The position numbers were made by a program, and so were the translations under genes. Positions 36,287 through 47,591 of a stretch of DNA of 64,000 nucleotides are shown here, in pieces (position 1 is the stretch's first letter; each line of letters starts with the position of its first letter). Source of the DNA: Blattamonas nauphoetae (Eukaryota > Preaxostyla > Oxymonadida); contig JARBJD010000050.1 in NCBI GenBank assembly GCA_033064195.1, positions 186,001 to 250,000 on the forward strand, read 5' to 3'. The notes beneath the pieces are model-generated. The model saw only the letters and a list, made by a program, of their open reading frames with translations. It was not told the DNA's origin and searched no databases.

Positions 36287-39200
36287 TTAGTGATGCCAGA
36301 ACCTGTGATGGTGCCGACGGGGATTCCGTGCATCATCAGAATGCAGAGCGGGGATATTTGTCCCAAAGGATTTCAGAAGACAGTGTGTTTGACTTTCGAT
36401 TTCTTCGTAATTGGATTGGTCTGGTTTCATCAACAGTCTGAACTCGGCCAGATCCTCCAGCCCTTCTTCTTGAGCCAATGGAAACCCTCCTCTTCTCAAC
36501 ATCCTTGCCTTTTCACGGTCGACTTTCCTGGTTCTCACGAAATTGATCAGGAACATCAAGTTTGCCATTGACCACTCCACCTCACCACTTTGTGTGAGGC
36601 CATTCACAATCCGAAAGAAGAGGCCTGTCTTGCTGATGGCACGAGCCACAACTGGCTGGTCCCAGACTGAACAGACGCCTTGAAACACTTCCTGCCATTG
36701 ATCACGGAACATGGAGAATGTTAAACAATCAAATTGGAAGTATTCGTTGAGGCAATCGATGGACGGGGCGATCAGACGTTCAAGTGGTGTTCGAGTCAAT
36801 CGCGTCGCACAGTGACGAGCTTGTTGGAGGCTGCGCACAACAAAGTTGATGAAGATCTCTTGGAACTCATTGGAGTCAGTGTCGATTGAGAGTTGGTTCT
36901 GGTTTTTCATCCGCATCACAATGGGAATTGCCTCCAAATCAGCCTCGTCCCATTCGTCCAATGTTGGTTCGTGATCGTCTCGTCGAGGCGAGAGGAGACT
37001 GCTGATCGGTGAATTATCGAACGATTCGATGTGCAGAGAGAGGAAAGACTCGAAAGCGTGGAAATACTCTTCTTTCGTGCGGCCAGTGCTTCGAAACGCC
37101 AGTTGGAGGCTTCGGGTGTTGTGACGATCGATGAACACGCACATCCGCACAATCGTCGAGTCATCCAAAGAGCAGTCCCTGTCCAGCAGACCCACAGTTC
37201 GATCCACAACGTCCATCGTCTCGCAATCCGAGAGAGCACACACAAGTTCCGCTGTGAGGATGAAAGGCGGAGAGGACGAAGCGAGACCAGACGAGATCAT
37301 CTCTTCCTTCAGCTCTCGACGAAATCCTTCAGTGGTGGGTGTCTTCAGGTCAAATCTCATCACTTGGGAAAGCAAAGAATGGATAGTGTATTTGTTGTGT
37401 GGATGGTTTCCGAAAGCATTGTGTGAGAGATGGACGAGATACTCTTACAAGAGATTGAGAAACGAGAGACAGCACGTCTTCACTTCACTTCGAGTGATGG
37501 TCGGTTGAGAGAATTTAGCGTTAAGCTCGAATTCACCGAACCAACTGATGATCTCGCGCATCATATCAACGAGGTGAGCATGGAGTGAATGGTATTGAGG
37601 TGTGATTGGCAGGTGCGAAGGGTTGACAGCGTTAAAGAAGCGGGAGAGCCAGCCATTCCAAAAATGTTTGATTCTGTCGAAGGTGTTGATACAATCGGAG
37701 ATGAGTTCAGTGGCAGCGAGGGTGATTGTTGCGTGCTGCGGTTGTGTTGGGGTGAGGAGTGTCCAGAGTGATCGGACATCGTGTTTGGACGAAGAGACCA
37801 ACTCGTCCTTCTCTCTGATTGTGAAAGTGCCATCGTCAGCGAAGACCAGTCGTGGATACCCTGGGCGACGTTTGAGGAAGATCAAAATTGACTGCAGTCC
37901 AACATCAGAGAATTGTCTCCCTTCGTCAGCGTGAGCGAGCAGACATTCAAATCCCTTCACCCAAACAGAAGTGCTCACCGAATCCAGTCGACCGAAGAGA
38001 AGATTTTCAGTGATCTCCTTTTGATCGGCAAGACCGATCAAAGATGCAAGCTCTTCGGAAAGTGTGTTCTCCAATTCATCAACAAACAGAACAAGTTCGG
38101 GATGAGTTAAGAAAGAGTTGAGTGAGTTGATTATCCTTTCGATTCGTTGCGCAATCGTGTCAAATGTCATCCAAAGGTGCTTCCAAGGGAAGAAAGAGGG
38201 ATGAACGAGGAGATGCCGCAAGTAGGGACAGAATGCTTGGAGAATCGATGCGACGGTTTCAGGTGAAAGTGTTTTTTTGCTCAATGATTCACTTTTATCA
38301 ATAAAATGTAACATAATCGATGTAACATGGCGATGGAAGTTTATAGTTGCGTCGCTGAATGGAATTTCGTGGGGTTTCAGGAGTGAGAGGAGTTGTGAGA
38401 AGAAGTCTGTTTTAGAGATCTCTTCAGAGTATTGTGTCATCCAATGTGAAGACCCAGTGGAGAAGAAAGCAAGAGCAACATCAGACAGTGTTTCTGATGG
38501 ATGGGATAAGATTTGGATGAGAGATGATGTGAAAGTTGTTGGATGAAAACCATAACCGAAGAGGTCTCTGAAAAATCGGTAAAATGAATGGAGAACATTA
38601 TTGAGGTGCATAGTGGTGTATTCCAGGAATCGAATCGCGTGGTATACTTCACTGGGTGATAATTCAGTTCCAGATCCTACATGTTCGAAGAGCGAAACAC
38701 ATCCTTTGCGGAGAACTTCGTTCGTAATTGAATCCTGCGAAACGATTACCTTGGGTCGGCATGTCCTCCCCCGAAAACCCGTGTCCTATGATAGGACACG
38801 GGTTTTTGGCGCCAAATTAGGCGTTTTGAGAGTTTTGTTGAAAAAGCAAGAAGATGATGTGTTATGACGTGTAACACACTATTTTGAAACTCATTATTTC
38901 TTAATACGTTCATTTACGATGAGTTGGAAGCGGAAATGGTGATTTGTTGAAGATCAACAAAAAGAAAAATATGAAGGTCCGATCAAGAACATTTGTCGTC
39001 AAAACACACTTTTTAGATCGCATATATCACAACAATGGGAAACTGGAAACATATAATTGCTGTTTTGGTGGAGGTGATGTCGTGTAAACAGCCAGTGCAT
39101 TCAAGTGCAAATGACACTGGAAATTGAGTATGCCACGGTTTTTCCTCCTCCAATACATCGTGAGAGTCGCAGTATTTGTTTTGTTTTGTTGTACTGGCGT

Positions 39201-42200
39201 AGAAGAGGGCGAATGTGAAGAGAGACAGCGGGGACAGGCAGATGTGTGGATGACGTGATGTGAGAGCAAGGCATTGACAAGCCTGACGAGGGAGAAGACC
39301 GTGGTACTTTCAAAAGTCCATGAAAGAAGGTAGGAAGAGTGGATGTGAGCAAGGGTAATGGTCTGGACAGTTGAGGAGAGAGGATGATTGAAGTGGGAGA
39401 GAATCAGACCTGAAACGTGATTTTGACTGGATTGCGAAATGAAAGGTGAGTATCTGATGTATTCTGATGGTTGTACCCATGTTGATCAGTCGGATGAAGT
39501 TGATCAAGACGAAGTGTGTGAAGGTTAATTTGAGTGGTGTTGTGTGTATGTTTGGAGACGTATCACGAATTGGCTGATGAGAAGTCAACTCGTTGTGATG
39601 CAATTGTGTGTGGCGTCTCATTTGGTCAGTTTCTTCCCGACAATGGACAAGCGTTGAGGTTGGAGGAGGAGTGTTGGTGGGGGATCAGGCATCGGATTGA
39701 ATAATGGAGACCATTGCACTCTCTTCGTGCTATTCTTCCTCTCTAGAGTGACGGTGAGTTTCCATGAATCAATTCTGTTTTGAATACGACCAGTCAGGCA
39801 CGTTCCCAAAGATCAGACAGATCTGAACTAACACGAGACATAGCAAACAAAAATGAATTAAATAGAGAGCAAACATAGTGAGAAGGAGTGGAACACTTCG
39901 ATTTCCAGACATCCATCGAACCTAACTTACGTTGGCGATGTCGATCGAATCCTTCTTGGGTGTAGCTTCTTTGCTGATGGTAGAGAAAATGGGAGACAAT
40001 ATTGATGGTCGGGAGAGCGAAGAGAAGAGGGGAGGAGAAAAGTGCATCAGAATGAGAAGAGAGCATACGTTCATTTCGGTGGAGTGTGTCCTGGCTTGTG
40101 CAAAACACAAATACTCTTTCGAACATGTCCCCTGTTTGTACCCCATCTGATTCTTTCGATCATTACACTCTGGTCAGTTCCAGGTGCAGTTATTATCGAG
40201 CTTTTATTGGTTGTCTGGATCCTTCATCTCTTCTTCTGAATTCATCCATTAGTTGATTTTTTCTTTATATTGAGATGATTGTGATGTTGTTGTTCTTTTG
40301 GCCAGATTTCAACAGCTGCTTTTAGATATCCATCGTGGATCGGTTGATCTGAGTGACGATTCGCTGTTGGGAGGTGAAAAATGAGATCTAAAATGAAACC
40401 AGATGAACAATGATCGTGTGATAATGTAGTAGAGTGAGAGAGAAGAGCTGTGACGGAGATGTTGATAAGATGTGAACCCAAGATGATGAACGAGCTGAGG
40501 ACGTTAAAGGAAGAAGAATGAATGAAAGGAATGGTGGAAGAACAATAGAAGATAAAGAGGTGAAGCAATGTAGTGAAGAGACATACTTCGATTTCCAAGA
40601 ATTCAGAGAAGAGCACCAGCGTCGGATCTCATGAATGAATCTCGCAAGACATCATCGAAGCTAAGAAGATCGAACCAAGAGAGATGAAGGGATGGGAAGA
40701 GGAAGGAAATAGTGAAGAAGGATTGGGATTTTCGATATACAGAGAGGAGAGCAGGCATACGTTTGAATGGAGCTTGTTCAGGCTGTCTGTCCGTTCGATT
40801 TGCCCTGCAAGCACACCTTCCTTTTGTGTCTCAGCTGCTTCTATCACTTCTTTCACGCAACCCTCTCTGCTTCCTTCCTTCTTTCATCGGTATCTCTCCT
40901 GACTCTTCCTGTTGTTTCATCTCATCTGCCATTCTTTTCAGACGCTTCCTTTCCCTTTTGATCGTCTCTCGAACGCATTTTGTTCCTCACATTCTCAGTT
41001 TTGTTCTTGCCAAATCATTTTCTCCGTTCTCTCGAGTAAATCGAAAATCTGGTCAATCAAGAGTTCTTCCCTCATGCAAAGAAGAGAACGAGGTCAAGAG
41101 GAGGATAAGAACAAGAAGAAGGCAAACTGGCAGACAGTACTGCTGGTTTTTCTCGTGTTCTTACGTCCATTGCATCAGGTGCAGTGAAAACCAGGTACAT
41201 TTGCACTGAAATTAGAGAAGATGGACAATAAGAGAATAAACGACAAAAAGAGAGCAGACCGGTCGCTTCATTCTCTCAACCTTCACTTCAGTTCGACTCT
41301 TTCAGATGTCTCCAGGATCTTGATGTTCAATGTCTTTAAAAGAAGAGTGAGATAAATATGAAGACAACAACAAGAAATGAGCACAGAGAGTACCTCTGCC
41401 GCTCAGTGTGCTTCGACGAAAGCGTCATTTGGATGATTTAAAGCCAATTTCATAAAAATGTTGGTTTCATAGGACAGATCAGACCACCATAGGACACGAT
41501 AGGACAGGACAGGACAATTGTCCTCCCTCGATTTTATTGTGAAATTGAGACGCAAATATTGTGAAGGTGTAATAAAGCTTCAATGTCCTATGGTGGGCGG
41601 ATCGACCACTTTTGGACAACATTAGCGATTTTCATCAAAATAGTGTGAAAAAACACTATTGAAATGATTCTAAGACAGAAAATGTGCTTAATTGTCCACC
41701 TTTTCGACTCATTTTTCCTTTCCAGATTTTGATGTTCACATGAAGCAAGAGGCTGGTTCAATCCTTGTCACAGGCACTTTTTTCCAAATTGTCCTCCTCT
41801 TTTTGGCTGTCCTACAGGACAGGACAGATAGGACATGCCGACCCAAGGTAACGAAACGACTCTCCAATCTGATTTAATCGAATTTTGAGGAAGACCATCA
41901 GCATCTTCCAGATAGGATCGAACAGACTTTGGTTCGAGAGGGAGTCGTCTCCTTTTCGTTTCATACTGCATAATTTGCTTTGAAATTTGAACAAAGGATT
42001 GATCATTCGGGAGGACCGTGAGGAAATCATTGATAGATTGATTTGGAGGGGAATCAATTGAGGATTCTTCGCGGGTTTCGATGGTGTCTGGATGCGATGA
42101 ATCCACGACGTCTGTACTTGAAATATTTGAGTGATCGGTTTGTACATGCGATGTAGCTTGTGGAACATCGTTCTTTTTGCTCAGTTGATACTTTGGAGGC

Positions 42201-42202
42201 AT
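36287..42202 (-). pseudogene. Family B gene B2, broken by a 3.1-kb transposon and a stop codon
   Basis: It is a paralogue of B1 along its whole length. The 5' part (about 41,852-42,202) and the main part (36,287-38,745) are separated by the element at 38,746-41,851. Ignoring the element and one copy of its 8-bp duplication, the reading frame continues. The matching frame extends upstream to 42,295, but only from a TTG, so I mark the first in-frame ATG at 42,202. Counted from 42,295, the frame is 2,895 nt, against 2,892 for the equivalent B1 frame. One internal TAA at 37,445-37,447 replaces an AAA lysine codon of B1. The gene is therefore disabled twice. Its 3' flank is also duplicated from B1. 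Confidence 0.8.
38746..41851. mobile_element. 3.1-kb DNA transposon without a visible transposase (8-bp target duplication)
   Basis: Perfect direct repeats CGAAACGA flank it (38,738-38,745 and 41,852-41,859). Both ends carry a ~22-bp inverted repeat beginning TTACCTTGGGTCGGCATG. Subterminal GTCCTA/TAGGAC motifs are abundant. They include a perfect hairpin at 38,774-38,806 with 16-bp arms and a one-base loop, and a cluster near 41,470-41,530. Open frames inside are short and low-complexity, and none looks like a transposase. The 8-bp duplication fits hAT-like elements. The terminal repeat partly resembles the 566-bp element at 29,347 (CTTGGGT followed by ATGTC). It is inserted in B2. Confidence 0.85.
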
Positions 42203-42339
42203 CGAGAATTGATCTGCCCTTTTCACATGTCCATTGAACAATAAATCCCCTGATGACTCTTGACCTGCCTTCAACGACTCAAAATCAATACTCAAGAATC
42301 TCCATCCCCCTTTCTCTGTCTCTTTGATTCACCAACTCT

Positions 42340-42355
42340 TCTGGCCCATAACGAG
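42340..42355 (+). promoter_or_regulatory. Family A leader box of A5
   Basis: TCTGGCCCATAACGAG, one difference from the consensus, ending exactly 24 nt before the ATG at 42,380. It overlaps the divergent upstream region of B2. Confidence 0.75.
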
Positions 42356-42379
42356 TGATTCGACTCAGCATCTGAAAGA

Positions 42380-43453
42380 ATGAACACGATAATCAAGAAA
42401 ACAAACACCTTCTCACATCCAACAAGTTCTGATTTATCTTCTTCTCACTTGCCATTTTCAATGGATTGCTCACCATTCCTGAATTGGACCGAACAAAACA
42501 ATCGATCTGAATCCGAAGTGGTAGTTGTCTTTCGATCTCTTGTTGCCACAGTGAAGTCACAGCCTACCCTTGATGTCGCAATGGAAGCTAAAGCCGTGAA
42601 ATTTCTTCGATATGTAGATCCACCGGGTGTGTCATCAGCTGATGAATTTCTCAGCAGCCTTGCATCGTCCACTGCTGAATCTTTGAACGACTTCGTACAG
42701 TGCATTGTGGTGCTCCTTTCCACGCCCAGTCAGGCTATCACCACAGCAACAATGGAGATGCTCAATCATCTGCTTCTGGATTGTTCTCCAGAAAATCGTC
42801 TTGCCCTCGTGAAAGCTAATCTGATCCCTCAACTAGCAATCACTCTCAATCCACAGCCTCTTTCATTCATGGAAGCAGAAGATATCCATATCTCTCTCAT
42901 TCGAATCATCGCCTATCCTCTCCAGCTCACAACTACACGTGGTTTCGAAGAACTCGGAATTAAAAAACGGAACAAACAACAAGCTGTTCGCAAGACGGTT
43001 TTTCAGCAAGTTCTGGTGCCTTCGGAGAAGTATATTTGGCATTTGTGCGTGAACCGCTTTTCGATCATCGATGGTGACATGTCGATTGAATTCATGTTTC
43101 TTCTTGCACTCATCCTCCAAATATGTCCATACCATCAACCTACAATGGCAGTTATTCTTCATATGCCTGTCTTTCCCACGATCCCGAGTTGTCTCACATT
43201 CTTCGAAAATGATGCCTCAATCTACTATTATCTGTTTGAGATGATCATTTCGCAGCGAAAATGGAACAAAAAAAGGGGATCAGTGCGACTTTTGGGGAAG
43301 AAAGTGATTCGAATGTTGAAAATGGAGAGCTTCGAAGATGTGATGGAAGAAAAGCTGCAAAACGACCGAAAAACAGACTTCGGAAGATGGATTGTTGATT
43401 ACTCGATCAGATGGAACAACCTGCTGAGCATGAACCTTCCCAAACAGGAATAG
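42380..43453 (+). CDS. Family A protein A5, 357 aa
   Basis: An intact copy with SPFLNWTE, FRSLVATVK, LVKANLIPQL, EKYIWHLCVNRFSIIDGDMS, IPSCLTFF and a C-terminal helix ending NLLSMNLPKQE. It deviates from its relatives in a basic stretch near residue 196 (IKKRNKQQAVRK, where others are acidic) and in MESFEDVMEE in place of MEGIEDVIEE. It is intronless, has no signal peptide or membrane helix, and its function is unknown. It lies head-to-head with B2, whose first in-frame ATG is 177 bp away. Confidence 0.85.
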   Translation: MNTIIKKTNTFSHPTSSDLSSSHLPFSMDCSPFLNWTEQNNRSESEVVVVFRSLVATVKSQPTLDVAMEAKAVKFLRYVDPPGVSSADEFLSSLASSTAESLNDFVQCIVVLLSTPSQAITTATMEMLNHLLLDCSPENRLALVKANLIPQLAITLNPQPLSFMEAEDIHISLIRIIAYPLQLTTTRGFEELGIKKRNKQQAVRKTVFQQVLVPSEKYIWHLCVNRFSIIDGDMSIEFMFLLALILQICPYHQPTMAVILHMPVFPTIPSCLTFFENDASIYYYLFEMIISQRKWNKKRGSVRLLGKKVIRMLKMESFEDVMEEKLQNDRKTDFGRWIVDYSIRWNNLLSMNLPKQE

Positions 43454-43850
43454 AAACAGACAGGAACCAGCGAACGATTCGAACAGTTTCTGACTTCATT
43501 TGGACAACAAACACTGTTTGTGTGTGATTTTTGTCGGCTAAGCCATCACATCAGGGTTGGAGTTGCAGGAACGATTCGGATTCTCTCTCGCCAGTCTCCC
43601 TCCCTCGATGGTCACCGCTTTTTCATTCTCCTTCGCCGCCACTCTCGCACTGCTCCAACTGCTCCGAAATGGAAGGCAATGCGTCGATCGATGATGACGA
43701 TTACATTTCCGAATCGAACTCACATCGTCGATCGTCGTCGACTCTTCGGAAAGGCGACCGAATCAAAATGGTTGTTCGTGCACACCACCCAATGGCTGAT
43801 CTCTCTCCCCCTCGAATCGAGATGCTGAACCAAAGCTCCATTCTTCTGTG
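43454..43850 (+). repeat. Family A spacer repeat after A5
   Basis: It carries the standard spacer segments up to about 43,800, with a short internal rearrangement near 43,675. After that the sequence diverges from other spacers. Confidence 0.55.
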
Positions 43851-44744
43851 CTTTCTTTTCGGAATCGGCAACTTTGAAGAGATCCACACAACGCAGACAC
43901 GCTCTTCGTTGATGAGGAAGGCAGGCATCAGCGCCTCGATTTGATGGAATCGCCGAAAGAGTGGCTTTGCATGTCGAGTTTGAGGGAGGGAGGGAATTAC
44001 GTGCCCCATTTGAACACGGAAGATGCAACGACGAGTCAACCGACGATGCTGTTCTCGTGTTTGAGTGAACATTCTCGACTGACCTGCTTTGTGTTGCGAT
44101 TGCTGTTTCTGAAGGGGATCGATTGGACGGCATCGATCTCTCTCTTCTTTGCGATGGCAGTGAACTTGGGAAGAATGTGAAACGAGAAAGGAAAACAGCA
44201 GACGAGCCGACAAGGTGAAGGAGAGGAAAGGGATGCGATGAGATGGCGTGGAAACGGAGACTGTGAAGAGATCCAAACAAAGCCGACACTTCGTCTCCTT
44301 CGACGCATTCGCTCTCAGCCGCTTCAACTGAACAATCGAAGTGATGAGGGATTCTCTTTGAAAGCACAGTCTCGCGCCCGTTTTGTGGACATGCGCAGTC
44401 TGATTCGATGCTCCGAAACGAGAAATTGCAGATCTGGCTCGTGACGAGTGTGATTGTGTGAAAAGTGAGGAGATGCTGGGAAGGGTCGAGAGTGAGGATG
44501 GGAATGCTGGAGACGCAGAAAGATCTGTCTCGCCTATGCGCATCGTCCCGAAATCGTTGCTCAATCACGATTGGGGAGGGCTGTGGATGCTGTGTGGCAA
44601 AGATGAGTGACTGTCTCTCAGCTGTCGATGTCCAAATTGTGTTTTCGACAGAACGAACACGATTTGTCAATGTTGATCAAGGGTGTTGAATTCTGGACTG
44701 GGAAGAATGTGGAACTGGCTTTGAACGGAAACAGCGACCGCCGT
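43851..44744. other. Unmatched spacer interior between A5 and A6
   Basis: About 0.9 kb that I cannot match elsewhere in the window. Two long frames on the minus strand (43,701-44,564 and 43,720-44,670) overlap each other in different frames and run into spacer repeat. This suggests chance openness in GA-rich DNA rather than genes. Confidence 0.35.
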
Positions 44745-45095
44745 GGGAGACGATGCTCGGTGTCGCTTTGCGTCGCTTTCGCCGACAACACCGCACCTGC
44801 CCCCAGCTGTCCCCTCACTCTTCGCCAAACCCATCCTCAGCCGCACCCGAGGGAAGGACGAGATTGCTGTTGGCTGACTTGAGGGAAAGCAGGACAAGCG
44901 AACACTGTGGCGTGCAGACCGACCGACAGAACATCGACACAGCCGACCTCGCGACGTGCCACGCTGTCCCCGCAGTCGCTGGCATTCTGGGCGACACACA
45001 TCACATCGTCTCCTTCGCTCACTGCATGGATGGATGGGTGCTGTCTGGTGATTGGAAGGACAGATGTCGACACTGGAGTCCCTGTCGAGTCAACA
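44745..45095 (+). repeat. Repeat D, copy 2
   Basis: The counterpart of 34,925-35,290. Both copies lie in the spacer downstream of a family A gene (A4 and A5), so the segment probably moved as part of array units. Confidence 0.6.
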
Positions 45096-45416
45096 GCAGC
45101 AGAATATCAGAAGCAGCAGCAGGCAATCAGAGTGCTGGAGGAGGCGAAGCTGTGGACATCGTGTCTCGCTGACAGTTGGAAGGTGATTGAAGCATTGCCA
45201 TCCGACATGCACTGTCGGTGAGACTGATTGGGAGGGGTGAAGGAGAACAGTGAAAACGGCGAATCATGTAGTCTGGATCTCTTCTTCTGCTTTTGCCCCT
45301 AGCAGTTCATCCACGCCATGTTCTTTGTTCTTGGATTGTCTCAGTCTTCGTTGGTTGATTTCCGTTCTTCCTTTTTGACATCCATTTCATCTCACACTCT
45401 TTCTTTCACTTTTCGT

Positions 45417-45432
45417 TCTGACCCATAACGAG
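45417..45432 (+). promoter_or_regulatory. Family A leader box of A6
   Basis: TCTGACCCATAACGAG, exact consensus, ending exactly 24 nt before the ATG at 45,457. Confidence 0.75.
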
Positions 45433-45456
45433 CGTTTTGTATCTAAAACCGTCAAA

Positions 45457-46530
45457 ATGACCGCGACTGACTTGAAAACAGACGACTCCACAAGCTCAAC
45501 ACGCTCTGTTGTGTCTATCCCTCCATTGCCTTTTCCAAGGGATTGCTCGCCGTTCCTGAATTGGAGAGAAGATCCACGATATTCTTTCCACGAGAAGGCC
45601 AATGTCTTTCGATCTCTCGTTGCCACTTTGAAGTTTCGTCCTGCACTTGATGTCACATTGGAAGCTCAAGCAGTGAAATTTCTTAAATATGCAGGACCGC
45701 AGAGTGAATCATCAGCTGATGCTTTTCTCAACTGTCTTGCTTCACCATCTGATGATTCTTCGACAAGCTTCGTACAATCTATTGTGGTGCTCCTTTACAC
45801 ACCCAGTCATGTCATCGCCACCGCAGCAATGGAGATACTCTCCAAGTTGATGTGGATCTGCTCAGCCAAAAACCTTCTTCTCCTCGTGAAAGCTGATCTG
45901 ATCTCTGGGTTCGTCATCACTCTCCATACACAGTCTCTTTCATTTGGTGAAGCAGTCGATATCCACATCAACGTCATGAAAAGCATTCGCAGATCTATCT
46001 GGCTCGCATCTCCATATGGTCTCGCAGTCATCAGAATTGAAGATGATAATGAACAACAAGCTGTTTATGAGACTGTTTTTCAGCACGTTATCGCACCTTC
46101 GGAGAAGTATATTTGGCATTTGTGCGTGAACCGCTATTCGATCGTCCATGGGAACATGTCGATTGAATTCATGGTTCTTCTTGCTCGCCTCCTCCAAATA
46201 TGTCCTTATCATCAACCAACAATGGCAGTTGTTCTTCATATGCCTGTCTTTCTCACGATCCCGAGTTGTCTCACATTCTTCGAAGATAGGGACTCAATCT
46301 GCAATTTTCTGCGTTACATGATCTATCTCCAGCGAGAATGGAACAAGCAAAAGGGAGAAGTGCGACAGAAGGGGAAGAATGTCCATCGACTGTTGAGAAT
46401 GGAGGGCTTCGAAGATGCGATTGAAGAAAAGCTGCTAAACCATAAAAAGGGATCCTTCGGAGACTTGATTGTTGCCAAATCGATCGAATGGAACAATCTG
46501 CAGGGCATTAACCTTCCGCGGCGTTGGTAG
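45457..46530 (+). CDS. Family A protein A6, 357 aa
   Basis: An intact copy with SPFLNWRE, FRSLVATLK, LVKADLISGF, EKYIWHLCVNRYSIVHGNMS, IPSCLTFF and MEGFEDAIEEKLL. It shares the DPRYSFHEK segment near residue 45 with A4 (NRYYSFHEK) and, less closely, A7, whereas A1, A2, A3 and A5 have an acidic ESE-type segment there. That may mark two subgroups or past exchange between copies. It is intronless, its fold looks helical-repeat, and its function is unknown. Confidence 0.85.
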   Translation: MTATDLKTDDSTSSTRSVVSIPPLPFPRDCSPFLNWREDPRYSFHEKANVFRSLVATLKFRPALDVTLEAQAVKFLKYAGPQSESSADAFLNCLASPSDDSSTSFVQSIVVLLYTPSHVIATAAMEILSKLMWICSAKNLLLLVKADLISGFVITLHTQSLSFGEAVDIHINVMKSIRRSIWLASPYGLAVIRIEDDNEQQAVYETVFQHVIAPSEKYIWHLCVNRYSIVHGNMSIEFMVLLARLLQICPYHQPTMAVVLHMPVFLTIPSCLTFFEDRDSICNFLRYMIYLQREWNKQKGEVRQKGKNVHRLLRMEGFEDAIEEKLLNHKKGSFGDLIVAKSIEWNNLQGINLPRRW

Positions 46531-47430
46531 AATCGGACAGGAACCAGCGAACGTTTCGTCAAGTTTGTGACTTCTTTCGGACGACAGACACTGTTTTTGT
46601 GTGATCTTTGTGGACTCTGGCATCACTTCATGGTTTCGATTGCCAGAAAGATTGGAATTCTCTCTCGCCAGTCTCCCTCCCTCGATGGTCGCCACACTCT
46701 CCTTCTCCTTCGCTGCCACATTCACACTCTCGCACTGCTCCAACTGCTCGGAAATGGAAGCTGTCGATGCTGACGATTGGGAGCGGTTTGTGTGAGATCT
46801 TTGATTTGTGATTGTGCCACAGGATCGTCTTCTGTTGTGGACGCCGATGCGATGCCATTCGGAATGGATCCACATCGTCGATCGTCGTCGACACTTCGGA
46901 AAAGCGAAAGAATCAAAATGGTTGTTCATCCACACCACCCAATGGCTGATCTCTCTCCCTCTCGAAACGAGAAGCCGAAGGAGGAACTGAAGCGGGGGAA
47001 GAGATGCGATGGAAACGATGCTGGACATTCATCGCTCCGTCCTCCGAACGATCTCTGTGCACACCAGCTCTTCCTCACACTGATCGAAGCAGCGCTGCTC
47101 CCTCAACTGCTCTCGATTCTGTTTGCTTGGGTGATGGGGATGCGTGTTGACGCTGTTCCCAACCGTGATTGTGGGAAGCTGGCTGGTTGTGGAGTCGATG
47201 GCAGTTTCTCCATCCGCTCAACGTCACCCATCCTCTCGTCTTCACAAACTCGGAAGAAGCCTTCCCGCAACCGAGCAGACGGGACGAGAACATGCGAACG
47301 CTGACTGTCAGCCACTCCTTCGTCGTCGAATGGGAAGCTCCTGTCACAACTATCATCACACTGGTCCCAAGTTGTGGAAGCGGACGATTGGAAGGGATGA
47401 CACCAAAAATGAGAATCACCAATCAATGAC
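46531..47430 (+). repeat. Family A spacer repeat between A6 and A7 (most complete plus-strand copy)
   Basis: This contains every spacer segment in order and is the best reference for the unit. It matches 45-1,135 in reverse and 31,988-32,730 in parts. The gene plus spacer repeats with a period of about 2.1 kb (A6 start to A7 start is 2,135 bp). A 175-codon frame at 46,777-47,304 is only partly kept in other copies. Confidence 0.6.
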
Positions 47431-47552
47431 ACATGCCTCTCTTCTCTTGGCTTTCTACTTCATTTCTGGATCATCTCTGTCTTCGTTGGTTTCTTTTTGT
47501 CATTCCTTTTGGATGATTATTAACATCTCATTCTCTTTCTTTTCCTTCTCGT

Positions 47553-47567
47553 TGTGACCCATATAGG
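47553..47567 (+). promoter_or_regulatory. Family A leader box of A7 (diverged)
   Basis: TGTGACCCATATAGG, which keeps GACCCATA. It is one base shorter than the others but still ends exactly 24 nt before the ATG at 47,592. Confidence 0.65.
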
Positions 47568-47591
47568 TGACTCGACTCTCGATCGGACGGA

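Noticed and set aside
37445-37447. TAA read as glutamine (a code variant reported in some oxymonads)
   Set aside because: The B1 codon here is lysine (AAA), and TAA, TAG and TGA all appear as plausible normal stops of genes in this window.
39000-41300. Short frames inside the 3.1-kb element as a transposase
   Set aside because: They are low-complexity, under 170 codons, and none shows conserved transposase residues.
43701-44670. Two long overlapping minus-strand frames (287 and 316 codons) as genes
   Set aside because: They overlap in different frames, run into spacer repeat, and have no second copy or recognisable domain.
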